Source: an uncultured Burkholderiales bacterium (GTDB lineage Bacteria > Pseudomonadota > Gammaproteobacteria > Burkholderiales > Burkholderiaceae_E). From it: a stretch of DNA of 5,154 bases. A model generated the notes under the pieces. It saw nothing but the letters and a program-made list of their open reading frames with translations. It searched no databases and had not been told where the DNA came from. The stretch is from assembly GCA_903923345.1 (NCBI GenBank), contig CAIXXI010000431.1:1-5154 (forward strand). The letters are read 5' to 3'. Shown here piece after piece: positions 1-5,154 of the stretch; position 1 is the first letter of the stretch; each line of letters starts with the position of its first letter. The translations under genes and the position numbers were made by a program.

Positions 1-903
1 GTCGAGAAGCCCGATGCCGCCCGGGCGGCGCAGTTCCTGGCCGCAGGCAACTTCGTCTGGAACAGCGGCATGTTCTGCTTCAAGGCCTCAGCCATTCTGG
101 CCGCCATGGCCACCCACGCGCCCGATGTGCTGGCGCAGGCCCGCACCGCCTGGTCGGCCAGCCAGGATGGCGCAAACGATGAGCGAGTGCTGCTCGACGC
201 CGCCAGCTTCGGTGTCTGCCGCGACGTGTCCATCGACTATGCCGTGATGGAAAAAGCCGAGAAGGTGGTGGTGATGTCGTCGAGCTTCGGCTGGAGCGAC
301 ATCGGCTCGTGGAAAGCCGTGGCGGAACAGTTCGAACCCGACGCCCAGGGCAACACCACGATGGGCGAGACGCTGTTCGTCAACGCCAACAACAACCATG
401 TGCAAAGCGAAGGCCGGCTGGTGGCGGCGGTTGGTGTGGACAACCTGCTGGTGGTCGACACGCCCGACGCGCTGCTGGTGGCCAGCAAGGACGCCAGCCA
501 GCAGGTCAAGGAGATCGTCTCGCGATTGAAGTCGAGCGGTCATGAGGCGGCGCGCCTGCACCGGACCGTGGCGCGCCCCTGGGGCACCTACACCGTGCTG
601 CAGGAAGGCCCGCGGTTCAAGATCAAGCGCATCGAGGTCAAGCCCGGCCAGACCTTGTCGCTGCAGATGCACCACCATCGCAGCGAGCACTGGATCGTGG
701 TCAGCGGAACAGCCAAGGTGAGCTGCGACGAAAAAACCTTCCTGGTGGCGGCCAATGAATCGACCTACATCCCGATCGGCACCCGTCATCGCCTGGAAAA
801 CCCCGGCGTGATGCAACTGGTGATGATCGAGGTGCAGTGCGGCGACTACCTGGGAGAAGACGACATCGTGCGATTCGAGGACAAATACGGCCGGGTGGGC
901 TGA
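1..903 (+). CDS. manC: Mannose-1-phosphate guanylyltransferase / mannose-6-phosphate isomerase, 3' part (5' end outside window)
   Basis: The reading frame is open from base 1 to a TGA at 901-903, giving the last 300 residues of a bifunctional ManC/AlgA/XanB-type enzyme; the family is usually about 470-480 residues, so about a third is missing off the left edge. In the visible part, EKP (2-4) and NSGMF (21-25) belong to the nucleotidyltransferase domain, followed by SIDYAVMEK (77-85) and FGWSDIGSW (96-104). The C-terminal cupin-type isomerase domain starts near RPWGTY (192-197) and carries QMHHHRSEHW (222-231), whose histidines are the likely metal ligands, and YIPIGTRHRLENPG (256-269). By family knowledge it interconverts fructose-6-phosphate and mannose-6-phosphate and makes GDP-mannose from mannose-1-phosphate in the cytosol, feeding exopolysaccharide or O-antigen synthesis. 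Any Met-initiated reading from base 70 is internal, because conserved sequence continues upstream. It is followed by a 159-base gap, so it is probably not in one operon with phoB. Confidence 0.95.
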   Translation, partial: VEKPDAARAAQFLAAGNFVWNSGMFCFKASAILAAMATHAPDVLAQARTAWSASQDGANDERVLLDAASFGVCRDVSIDYAVMEKAEKVVVMSSSFGWSDIGSWKAVAEQFEPDAQGNTTMGETLFVNANNNHVQSEGRLVAAVGVDNLLVVDTPDALLVASKDASQQVKEIVSRLKSSGHEAARLHRTVARPWGTYTVLQEGPRFKIKRIEVKPGQTLSLQMHHHRSEHWIVVSGTAKVSCDEKTFLVAANESTYIPIGTRHRLENPGVMQLVMIEVQCGDYLGEDDIVRFEDKYGRVG

Positions 904-997
904 CCGGCCCGGGCGTGGCCCGAACGGGCTGGAGCGGGCGGACTGCCTAGGTTCGCGTGGGCGCCCTTTCGGTCGGAATGGACGCAGCGATTGTGAC

Positions 998-1031
998 ATG
1001 TCATCGTTACATCACATTGCCGTCATACGAT
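998..1031 (+). promoter_or_regulatory. Putative Pho box and PhoB-dependent promoter of phoBR
   Basis: Three 7-base units lie in direct repeat at exactly 11-base spacing: ATGTCAT (998-1004), ACATCAC (1009-1015) and CCGTCAT (1020-1026). Against the known Pho box unit CTGTCAT, the first and third match 6 of 7 and the middle one matches only its TCA core. A -10-like TACGAT (1026-1031) begins 10 bases after the second unit, the spacing known for PhoB-activated promoters, in which the Pho box replaces the -35 element. Transcription would then begin near 1038, giving a leader of about 25 bases before the phoB ATG at 1063. Autoregulation of phoBR by PhoB is well known in other proteobacteria; its use here is inferred. 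The first unit also lies in a 10-base palindrome (994-1003, TGACATGTCA), which is an alternative dyad operator reading. Confidence 0.65.
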
Positions 1032-1062
1032 GCGCCGCTCCGCCCACAGCCATGAGACCGCC

Positions 1063-1749
1063 ATGAACGCCCGGATTCTGATCGTCGAAGATGAGCCGTC
1101 CATCCGTGACCTGCTGGCGCTGAACCTGCGCCACGCCGGCTACGAGCCGCAACTGGCCGCCGATGCCGGTTCCGCACGCTCGCAGATCGATGCCGCCCTG
1201 CCCGACCTGATCCTGCTGGACTGGATGCTGCCTGACCAGTCGGGCGTCGATCTGGCACGCCGTCTGCGCGCCGACAGCCGCACCCGTGAGCTGCCGATCA
1301 TCATGCTGACCGCCCGTTCGGCCGAATCCGACAAGCTCGGCGGATTCGACGCTGGTGCCGACGACTACGTCACCAAGCCGTTCTCGCCGCGCGAACTGGT
1401 CGCACGGATTCGTGCGCTGTTGCGCCGCCGGGCCCCCGAGGCCACAGATGATCCGGTCGAGGTCTGCGGTCTGCGCCTGGAGCCCCAGACCTTCCGCGTG
1501 ATCGCCGAAGGCAAGCAGCTGCGCATGGGCCCCACCGAATTCCGCCTGCTGCACTACCTCATGAAGAATCTCGACCGCGTGCTGTCGCGCAGCAAGCTGC
1601 TCGATGGGGTCTGGGGCGACCATGTCTTCATCGAAGAACGCACGGTCGACGTGCATGTCCGCCGGCTTCGTCTGGCGCTGCAGCCCTCCGGCCACGACCG
1701 TCTGATCGAGACGGTGCGCGGCGGCGGCTATCGCTTCCTGCCGCAGTAA
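1063..1749 (+). CDS. phoB: Phosphate regulon response regulator PhoB (OmpR/PhoB family)
   Basis: This encodes 228 residues, matching the usual PhoB length of about 229. The N-terminal receiver domain (about 3-120) has the acidic pair E9/D10, phosphoacceptor D53 in LLDWMLPD, T83 in MLTAR and K105 in YVTKPF. The C-terminal winged-helix domain (about 130-227) has MGPTEFRLL (155-163), the DGVWG turn (181-185), a recognition helix around RTVDVHVRRLR (193-203) and the final hairpin RGGGYRF. When phosphorylated by PhoR, PhoB binds Pho boxes and activates genes for phosphate uptake and scavenging. I chose ATG 1063 because the protein then begins MNARILIVEDE like its relatives. The in-frame ATG at 1030 would add 11 unrelated residues and lies inside the predicted -10 element. 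The ribosome-binding site is weak (GAGA at 1054-1057). phoR follows after 27 bases in the same direction, so the two are probably cotranscribed. Confidence 0.97.
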   Translation: MNARILIVEDEPSIRDLLALNLRHAGYEPQLAADAGSARSQIDAALPDLILLDWMLPDQSGVDLARRLRADSRTRELPIIMLTARSAESDKLGGFDAGADDYVTKPFSPRELVARIRALLRRRAPEATDDPVEVCGLRLEPQTFRVIAEGKQLRMGPTEFRLLHYLMKNLDRVLSRSKLLDGVWGDHVFIEERTVDVHVRRLRLALQPSGHDRLIETVRGGGYRFLPQ

Positions 1750-1758
1750 GCGGCCCCT

Positions 1759-1792
1759 TGCGCAGGACTGTCTGCCGTGATCGTCCTGCGCA
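1759..1792 (+). promoter_or_regulatory. Hairpin enclosing the phoR ribosome-binding site and start codon
   Basis: TGCGCAGGAC (1759-1768) and GTCCTGCGCA (1783-1792) are perfect inverted repeats of 10 bases separated by 14 bases. In the mRNA the 5' arm contains AGGA (1764-1767), the only Shine-Dalgarno-like element before phoR, and the loop contains the GTG start (1777-1779). The 3' arm is phoR codons 3 to 6. The element lies 9 bases after the phoB stop codon. What is seen is the repeat and its position. That it limits phoR translation, or couples it to ribosomes finishing phoB, is inference. A terminator is unlikely because there is no T-tract and phoR must be read through it. Confidence 0.55.
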
Positions 1793-3135
1793 CCCTCATT
1801 GTCATCGGGCTGCTGTTGCTCATCGCCACCCCGATCGGCTACTTCAGGGGTGCTGCATCCATGGCGTGGGTGCTGGTCGCCGGCCTGACCGCCATGCTGC
1901 TCTATCACGTCATCTATCTGGCCCGCCTGCACCATTGGGCCGGGCTGCCTCGCCAGCGTGACCTGCCGATCGGCTTCGGCAGTTGGGGCCAGGCCTTCGA
2001 TCGGATTGGTCGCTTCATGCGCCAGGAAGGCATCGAGCGCAACGAGACCGCAGCCGAGATGGAGCGGCTGCATGCCGCAGTCGACCTGCTGCCCGATGGC
2101 CTGGTCGTGCTCGACCGCTATGACCATGTGCAGTGGAGCAATCGGGCTGCCCAGAGCCTGCACGGGATATTCGGCACACGGCGGCCGATCGATCATTTCG
2201 TGCGCCAGCCGGAGTTCATCGAGTACCTGCGCACGGGCGATTTCTCCACACCGGTCGCCATGAGCCTGCCGGCTGCGCCAGGCCGGGTCTTTACCCTGAA
2301 GATCGTGCCGACCTCGGATGCCTACCGCCTGCTGGTGACCCACGAAATCACTGAAACCGCGCGCCTGGAGCAGATGCGCCGCGATTTCGTGGCCAATGTC
2401 TCGCATGAGATCCGCACGCCCCTGACCGTGGTGGCCGGCTTCGTCGAAACCCTGATCGATGTCGAGTTGCCACCCGAAGAGCGACGGCGCTGCCTCGAGA
2501 TGGTGCTGCGTCAAACGGCAACCATGCAGCAGCTGGTCAACGACCTGCTGACCCTGGCCTCGCTCGAACACACCGCAGAGCCGGCCGAACTCACGCCCAT
2601 CGAAGTCGAGCCGTTACTGCAGGCGCTGGCGGCCGACCTGCGCGTGGTGTCGGCAGGCAAGCATCAGATCAATGTCGAAGTCGATGAGCAGGCCGCTCTG
2701 CTCGGTTCGCCCTCGGAGATCGACAGCGCGATTCGCAACCTGCTGTCCAACGCGGTGCGCTACACGCCGGAAGGCGGCCGCATCACCGCAAGCTTCCGGA
2801 TGCACAACGGCGAAGGCGTGATCGCGGTGCGCGATTCAGGGATTGGCATCGCTGCCGAGCACCTGCCCCGGCTGACCGAGCGCTTCTATCGCGTCGAACG
2901 CGGTCGCTCGCGCGAAACGGGCGGGACCGGCCTGGGTCTGGCCATCGTGAAGCATGTTGCCCAACGGCATCAGTGTCGCCTGGACATCGAAAGCCGCACC
3001 GGCATCGGCAGCACCTTCAGCCTGCGGATTCCGCCGTCGCGGATCCAGCCGCTCACCGACCCATCGACTGATCCCGCACCATCCGTGTCGGAACCGTTCA
3101 GGCGGGAGTCGGTCGAGAACGCCTCATCGACCTGA
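1777..3135 (+). CDS. phoR: Phosphate regulon sensor histidine kinase PhoR
   Basis: This encodes 452 residues, slightly longer than E. coli PhoR (431). Two hydrophobic segments (about 4-22 and 28-48) separated by a very short loop give the typical PhoR membrane anchor with almost no periplasmic sensor. A PAS-like region follows (about 95-190, LLPDGLVVLDRYDHVQWSN at 104-122). The dimerisation/phosphoacceptor domain holds FVANVSHEIRTPL with H210, and the E-x-x-T after the histidine (E211, T214) is the arrangement linked to phosphatase activity. The ATPase domain has an N box (NLLSNAVRYTP, 321-331), DSGIGI (353-358), ERFYRV (368-373) and GGTGLGL (382-388). It phosphorylates and dephosphorylates PhoB, in response to signals passed from the Pst transporter and PhoU. 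The start is a GTG; the upstream AGGA is 9 bases away and lies in a hairpin. About 30 residues after the ATPase domain (420-452) are polar and Pro/Ser rich, and the last 12 bases overlap the converging FecR-domain gene. Confidence 0.95.
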   Translation: MIVLRTLIVIGLLLLIATPIGYFRGAASMAWVLVAGLTAMLLYHVIYLARLHHWAGLPRQRDLPIGFGSWGQAFDRIGRFMRQEGIERNETAAEMERLHAAVDLLPDGLVVLDRYDHVQWSNRAAQSLHGIFGTRRPIDHFVRQPEFIEYLRTGDFSTPVAMSLPAAPGRVFTLKIVPTSDAYRLLVTHEITETARLEQMRRDFVANVSHEIRTPLTVVAGFVETLIDVELPPEERRRCLEMVLRQTATMQQLVNDLLTLASLEHTAEPAELTPIEVEPLLQALAADLRVVSAGKHQINVEVDEQAALLGSPSEIDSAIRNLLSNAVRYTPEGGRITASFRMHNGEGVIAVRDSGIGIAAEHLPRLTERFYRVERGRSRETGGTGLGLAIVKHVAQRHQCRLDIESRTGIGSTFSLRIPPSRIQPLTDPSTDPAPSVSEPFRRESVENASST

Positions 3136-4155
3136 ATCGCCGATACCGCGGGGCAAACCCTCGGACTCGATCACCCAGCGCATCGCCGGCAGTGGCTCAG
3201 GGCCCATCAGGGGGGCAACGCCCGCCGAGCCGCCGACAGCGCCCGGGCTGCCCAGCTCGCGCGGCAGATCACGAGACCGGCCCGCTGCGCTGACCGGGCT
3301 CACTGCGCCAAGCGCGTTGCCAGTCTGGCTGCCCTGACCTGCGCTGTTTGCGCCGGCTGTGGTCGTGGCGCCCGCCTCGCGCAATCGACTGGCGCCTCCC
3401 GCTGTGCCCAACAGGGGCTCCGAACGGGCCCTGGCGCTGCCTGGGGCCGCCGACGCAGTGATGGGTGCCCACCCCCTGGGGGTGACCGCAGGCCCCGGGC
3501 CAGACGGCCTGACAGCGGCCCCCAGCGACGGCACGGTCACCGAATCACGCAGTCGCAGCGTCGCTCCGGCCGGAACCTCGATCGCCCCCGCCTGATTGCT
3601 CACCGCCACTCGGCCGGCGATCACCGACACGGTCAAGCCGGGGTCGTCCCCGGTCAGGCAGCCGGCGGCGGCGCACACCCGCTCCTCGACGGTGAACTCG
3701 GTGCCCCGAATGCCGATGGTCGCGGTGGGTGTCTTCAATCGCCAGTCCTCGCGATCGCGCTTCCCGATCCGACCGGACACCGCACGGACCGCGCCCTTGG
3801 CCAGTTCAAAGAAGCTGCTCTGATTGACCGGATCAAAGGCGTAGCGCTCGATGCGAAAGTCACTTTCGGGGTGAATCGAGATCAGCGCGCCATCGGTGAA
3901 GCGCAGCTGAATGTGGCCGTCTGCACCCGTGCGGATCCGGTCTCCGGTGCGCAGCGGCACATCCGTGCGCACCGGACTTGACACCGAGCTCTGGCGGATC
4001 AGCGTCGACGCGCCCTGTGACACCAGCACCTGCGCGGCATCCGCAGGCACTGCGCCCTCCTGGCCAGCGGCCGTGACCGGCAGGACCGCCTGCAGGCCAA
4101 GCAGGGCGAAGCCGTACAGCCCCGCCCGCACCCACTGGGTCGTGATCCGGTTCAC
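3124..4155 (-). CDS. Secreted FecR-domain protein with disordered C-terminal tail
   Basis: This encodes 343 residues from a GTG start preceded by GGAG 9 bases upstream. Residues 1-31 look like a signal peptide: basic start, hydrophobic AGLYGFALLGLQAVLPV, then TAAG-Q as a possible cleavage site, so the protein is probably periplasmic or exported. A FecR-type beta domain spans about 64-155, with VPLRTGDRIRTGADGHIQLRFTDG (67-89), ISIHPES (92-98), ELAKGAVRAVSG (117-128) and the hallmark TPTATIGIRGTEF (142-154). A short insert has two cysteines (C161, C166) that could form a disulfide. From about 210 the sequence is rich in Ala, Gly, Pro, Ser and Arg and is probably disordered. Classic FecR relays a signal from a TonB receptor to an ECF sigma factor through an N-terminal cytoplasmic part. 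That part is absent here, and no sigma or receptor gene is visible, so the role is unknown. The 3' end overlaps phoR convergently by 12 bases. The codon pattern and lack of stops agree with a real gene. Confidence 0.85.
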   Translation of the reverse strand: MNRITTQWVRAGLYGFALLGLQAVLPVTAAGQEGAVPADAAQVLVSQGASTLIRQSSVSSPVRTDVPLRTGDRIRTGADGHIQLRFTDGALISIHPESDFRIERYAFDPVNQSSFFELAKGAVRAVSGRIGKRDREDWRLKTPTATIGIRGTEFTVEERVCAAAGCLTGDDPGLTVSVIAGRVAVSNQAGAIEVPAGATLRLRDSVTVPSLGAAVRPSGPGPAVTPRGWAPITASAAPGSARARSEPLLGTAGGASRLREAGATTTAGANSAGQGSQTGNALGAVSPVSAAGRSRDLPRELGSPGAVGGSAGVAPLMGPEPLPAMRWVIESEGLPRGIGDSGR

Positions 4156-4273
4156 CGTCGGCCGCTCCGCGTAATGTCCATCGCGAACGGTTCATCGGCC
4201 GAATTCCGCAGGGCCTGAGCGTTTCCGGATCAATGTGGCCGTCAGGGCGACCAGCGGTCGAAACCCAGGCAGA

Positions 4274-4288
4274 CAGCCTGTCAGGCTG
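4274..4288 (-). terminator. Possible hairpin terminator after arsC
   Basis: CAGCCTG (4274-4280) and CAGGCTG (4282-4288) are inverted repeats separated by one base, so the actual hairpin would have a loop of 3 or more bases. It starts 8 bases after the arsC-family stop codon on the - strand and lies in the 141-base gap before the FecR-domain gene. Downstream there is only a short GGGTTT, not a clear U-tract, so efficient Rho-independent termination is doubtful. Confidence 0.3.
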
Positions 4289-4296
4289 CCCCGCGA

Positions 4297-4791
4297 TCAG
4301 GCTTTGTCGAATTCGCCCAGGCGCTGCTGCAGGCTCAGCCGATCCAGACCTTCGATCGGCACCGCCAGCAGGAGTTCGATGCGGCGACGCAAGGCGAGCG
4401 CAGTCGTGAGAAAGGCATGGCGACGGACTTCGTCGCTGCCACCCACCACCACCGGATCCTCGATCGTCCAGTGAACGCTGGCCGGTGATCCGGGCCACGC
4501 CGGGGGCAGCTCGGCTGCGGCTTCATCGCACAGCGTGATGATGAGGTCCATCGCCGGCGCACCGGGTGCGGAAAACTCGTTCCAGCTCTTGCTGCGATAG
4601 CCGGTATCGAGGATGTACCACTTGCGCAGGCGCTCCAGCGCGAAGGGATTGACGTCGGCCCGCGGATGAATACCAGCGGAGTAGGCCTGGAAACGCCCGG
4701 AGCCGAGTGCGTTCAGGATGCCCTCGGCCATGATTGAACGCGAGGAGTTCGCCGTGCAGACGAACAGGACGTTATGGACTCTTTCGCTCAT
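4297..4791 (-). CDS. arsC: Low-molecular-weight phosphatase-fold arsenate reductase (ArsC family), atypical cysteines
   Basis: This encodes 164 residues, whereas thioredoxin-coupled ArsC is usually about 130-140. The phosphate/arsenate-binding loop is near the start: FVCTANSSRS (10-19) gives the C-X5-R motif with nucleophile C12 and R18. RSKSWNEFSAPGAPAMDLIITLCDEAA (66-92) matches the proteobacterial ArsC core. WTIEDP (108-113) supplies the likely general acid D112. In thioredoxin-linked ArsC two further cysteines seven residues apart resolve the intermediate. Here the first is present (C88) but the second position is leucine (L95, in AAELPPAWPG). The protein has only C12 and C88, so it may use glutathione/glutaredoxin, form a different disulfide, or act as a phosphatase. 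The start ATG is preceded by GGAA about 6 bases upstream. It lies 55 bases after the tRNA-Leu gene on the same strand with no obvious terminator between, and close to phoU. A location in a phosphate locus fits arsenate entering through phosphate transporters. Family is certain; reductase activity is not. Confidence 0.85.
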   Translation of the reverse strand: MSERVHNVLFVCTANSSRSIMAEGILNALGSGRFQAYSAGIHPRADVNPFALERLRKWYILDTGYRSKSWNEFSAPGAPAMDLIITLCDEAAAELPPAWPGSPASVHWTIEDPVVVGGSDEVRRHAFLTTALALRRRIELLLAVPIEGLDRLSLQQRLGEFDKA

Positions 4792-4820
4792 GCTGTGTTC
4801 CAGTCAGGTCAGATCAGGGC

Positions 4821-4838
4821 CAGCCAGCGTGATGACAG
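4821..4838 (-). promoter_or_regulatory. Weak candidate Pho box upstream of arsC
   Basis: On the - strand there is a perfect CTGTCAT unit (4838-4832) followed at 11-base spacing by CTGGCTG (4827-4821), which matches only 4 of 7. It lies between the tRNA 3' end and the arsC-family start codon. No convincing -10 hexamer is found at the expected distance downstream, so this is a half-supported site. It would place the gene under PhoB control if real. Confidence 0.25.
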
Positions 4839-4846
4839 GGAGTGAC

Positions 4847-4932
4847 TGGTGCCGGGAGAGGGATTCGAACCCTCACGGTATCGCTACCGGCGGATTTTGA
4901 ATCCGCTGTGTCTACCATTTCACCACCCCGGC
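4847..4932 (-). tRNA. tRNA-Leu, anticodon CAA
   Basis: The - strand folds as a complete class II tRNA. The acceptor arm GCCGGGG (4932-4926) pairs with TCCCGGC with a terminal G-T pair, A73 lies at 4850, and the CCA end is encoded (4849-4847). The anticodon stem GCGGA/TCCGC encloses the loop TTCAAAA, giving anticodon CAA at 4899-4897, which reads UUG leucine codons. A long variable arm CGGTA-GCGA-TACCG, typical of leucine tRNAs, is followed by the T arm GAGGG-TTCGAAT-CCCTC. It has its own promoter upstream and is followed by the arsC-family gene in the same direction. It is intact, with no duplicated 3' end that would suggest an integrated element. Confidence 0.97.
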
Positions 4933-4948
4933 AGGAGCGAAGCCGATC

Positions 4949-4977
4949 ATTATCGGCGATCACGGCCGCCCGGGCAA
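4949..4977 (-). promoter_or_regulatory. Sigma70-like promoter for tRNA-Leu
   Basis: On the - strand TTGCCC (4977-4972) and GATAAT (4954-4949) are separated by 17 bases, a near-consensus pair. The start point would be near 4942, about 10 bases before the mature tRNA 5' end at 4932. A 6-base inverted repeat, GCCGAT (4942-4947) with ATCGGC (4952-4957), overlaps the -10 element and could be an operator, a hairpin ending phoU transcription, or chance. The promoter lies in the gap between the phoU stop and the tRNA. Confidence 0.65.
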
Positions 4978-5022
4978 ACCTCGTGTGCAACGCGCCTCAA
5001 CGGCAGCCGAGTCTGCGCCCAT

Positions 5023-5154
5023 TCAGGATGCCGCGGCCGCCGCCTGCTCGGACCTGGCATGTCGAGAATCGATCCCCGACACCACGTTGATCACGTATTC
5101 GGCGATGTTCTTGGCGTGATCGCCCACCCGCTCGATCGATTGAACGATGAAGAC
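5023..5154 (-). CDS. phoU: Phosphate signalling protein PhoU, 3' end only
   Basis: The - strand is open from the window edge to a TGA at 5025-5023, giving the last 43 residues. They include SIERVGDHAKNIAEYVINVVSG (fragment residues 6-27), the conserved C-terminal PhoU helix in which E, D and H contribute to a metal-binding face, and then the DSRH segment that matches the usual DVRH close to the end of PhoU. PhoU is a cytoplasmic helical-bundle protein that links the Pst phosphate transporter to PhoR and restrains the Pho response when phosphate is ample. The tail ends in an alanine-rich stretch. Genes upstream (to the right) are probably pst transporter genes by family habit, but this is not visible. 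Here phoU is transcribed towards phoBR and is separated from it by the tRNA, arsC-family and FecR-domain genes. Confidence 0.92.
   Translation of the reverse strand, partial: VFIVQSIERVGDHAKNIAEYVINVVSGIDSRHARSEQAAAAAS

Noticed and set aside
918..929. GCCC-GAAC-GGGC hairpin just after manC as a terminator
   Set aside because: The stem is only 4-5 bp and no T-tract follows; short GC hairpins are expected by chance in this base composition.
88..999. Long - strand open frame of 303 codons opposite manC
   Set aside because: It is antisense to conserved ManC sequence with the same biased composition, and reflects lack of stops in GC-rich DNA.
1030..1062. Upstream in-frame ATG extending PhoB by 11 residues
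   Set aside because: The added residues do not resemble PhoB N-termini, and this ATG lies in the predicted -10 element.
1012..2571. Long - strand open frame of 519 codons opposite phoB and phoR
   Set aside because: It runs antisense to two well-recognised genes, has His/Gln/Asp-rich composition typical of the complement of GC-rich coding sequence, and shows no recognisable domain.
3470..3484. CACCCC-CTG-GGGGTG inverted repeat inside the FecR-domain gene
   Set aside because: It is in coding sequence for the Gly/Pro-rich tail and far from any gene end; probably a by-product of codon composition.
4156..4296. Search for a promoter of the FecR-domain gene in the gap after arsC
   Set aside because: No hexamer pair with acceptable spacing stands out; the gene may be read from the upstream arsC transcript or use another sigma factor.
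3860..4498. - strand open frame of 212 codons spanning the arsC 3' end and the FecR-domain 5' end
   Set aside because: It overlaps two supported genes in another frame, and its Arg/Gly/Pro-rich product has no recognisable motif.

Overview
The window is GC-rich, with dense coding and clear proteobacterial gene families: a two-domain ManC/AlgA enzyme, a PhoB-PhoR pair with a proteobacterial-type short two-helix PhoR N-terminus, a thioredoxin-type ArsC and PhoU. This suggests a beta- or gammaproteobacterium. I cannot assign a genus from sequence alone.

Layout on the + strand: the 3' part of a mannose-1-phosphate guanylyltransferase/mannose-6-phosphate isomerase (1-903), a 159-base gap, then phoB (1063-1749) and phoR (1777-3135). 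Just upstream of phoB are three 7-base direct repeats at 11-base spacing resembling a Pho box. A -10-like hexamer follows two of the repeats at the spacing expected for PhoB-activated promoters, so phoBR is probably autoregulated. A perfect 10-bp inverted repeat folds around the phoR ribosome-binding site and GTG start.

Layout on the - strand, read right to left: the last 43 codons of phoU (5154-5023), a tRNA-Leu(CAA) gene with its own good sigma70-like promoter and an encoded CCA, an arsC-family gene 55 bases after the tRNA, and a secreted FecR-domain protein whose 3' end overlaps the 3' end of phoR by 12 bases.

Taken together this is a phosphate-response locus. PhoR/PhoB sense and respond to phosphate limitation, and PhoU (probably preceded off-window by pst transporter genes) links transport to PhoR. 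An arsenate-reductase-like gene sits within the cluster, which makes sense because arsenate enters cells through phosphate transporters. The ManC and FecR genes are neighbours whose link to phosphate is not evident from the sequence.

I see no mobile element, CRISPR array or clearly new multi-gene system. The points most worth checking are the phoR start hairpin, the phoB Pho box, the loss of the expected resolving cysteine in the ArsC-like protein, and the possible tRNA-arsC read-through unit.
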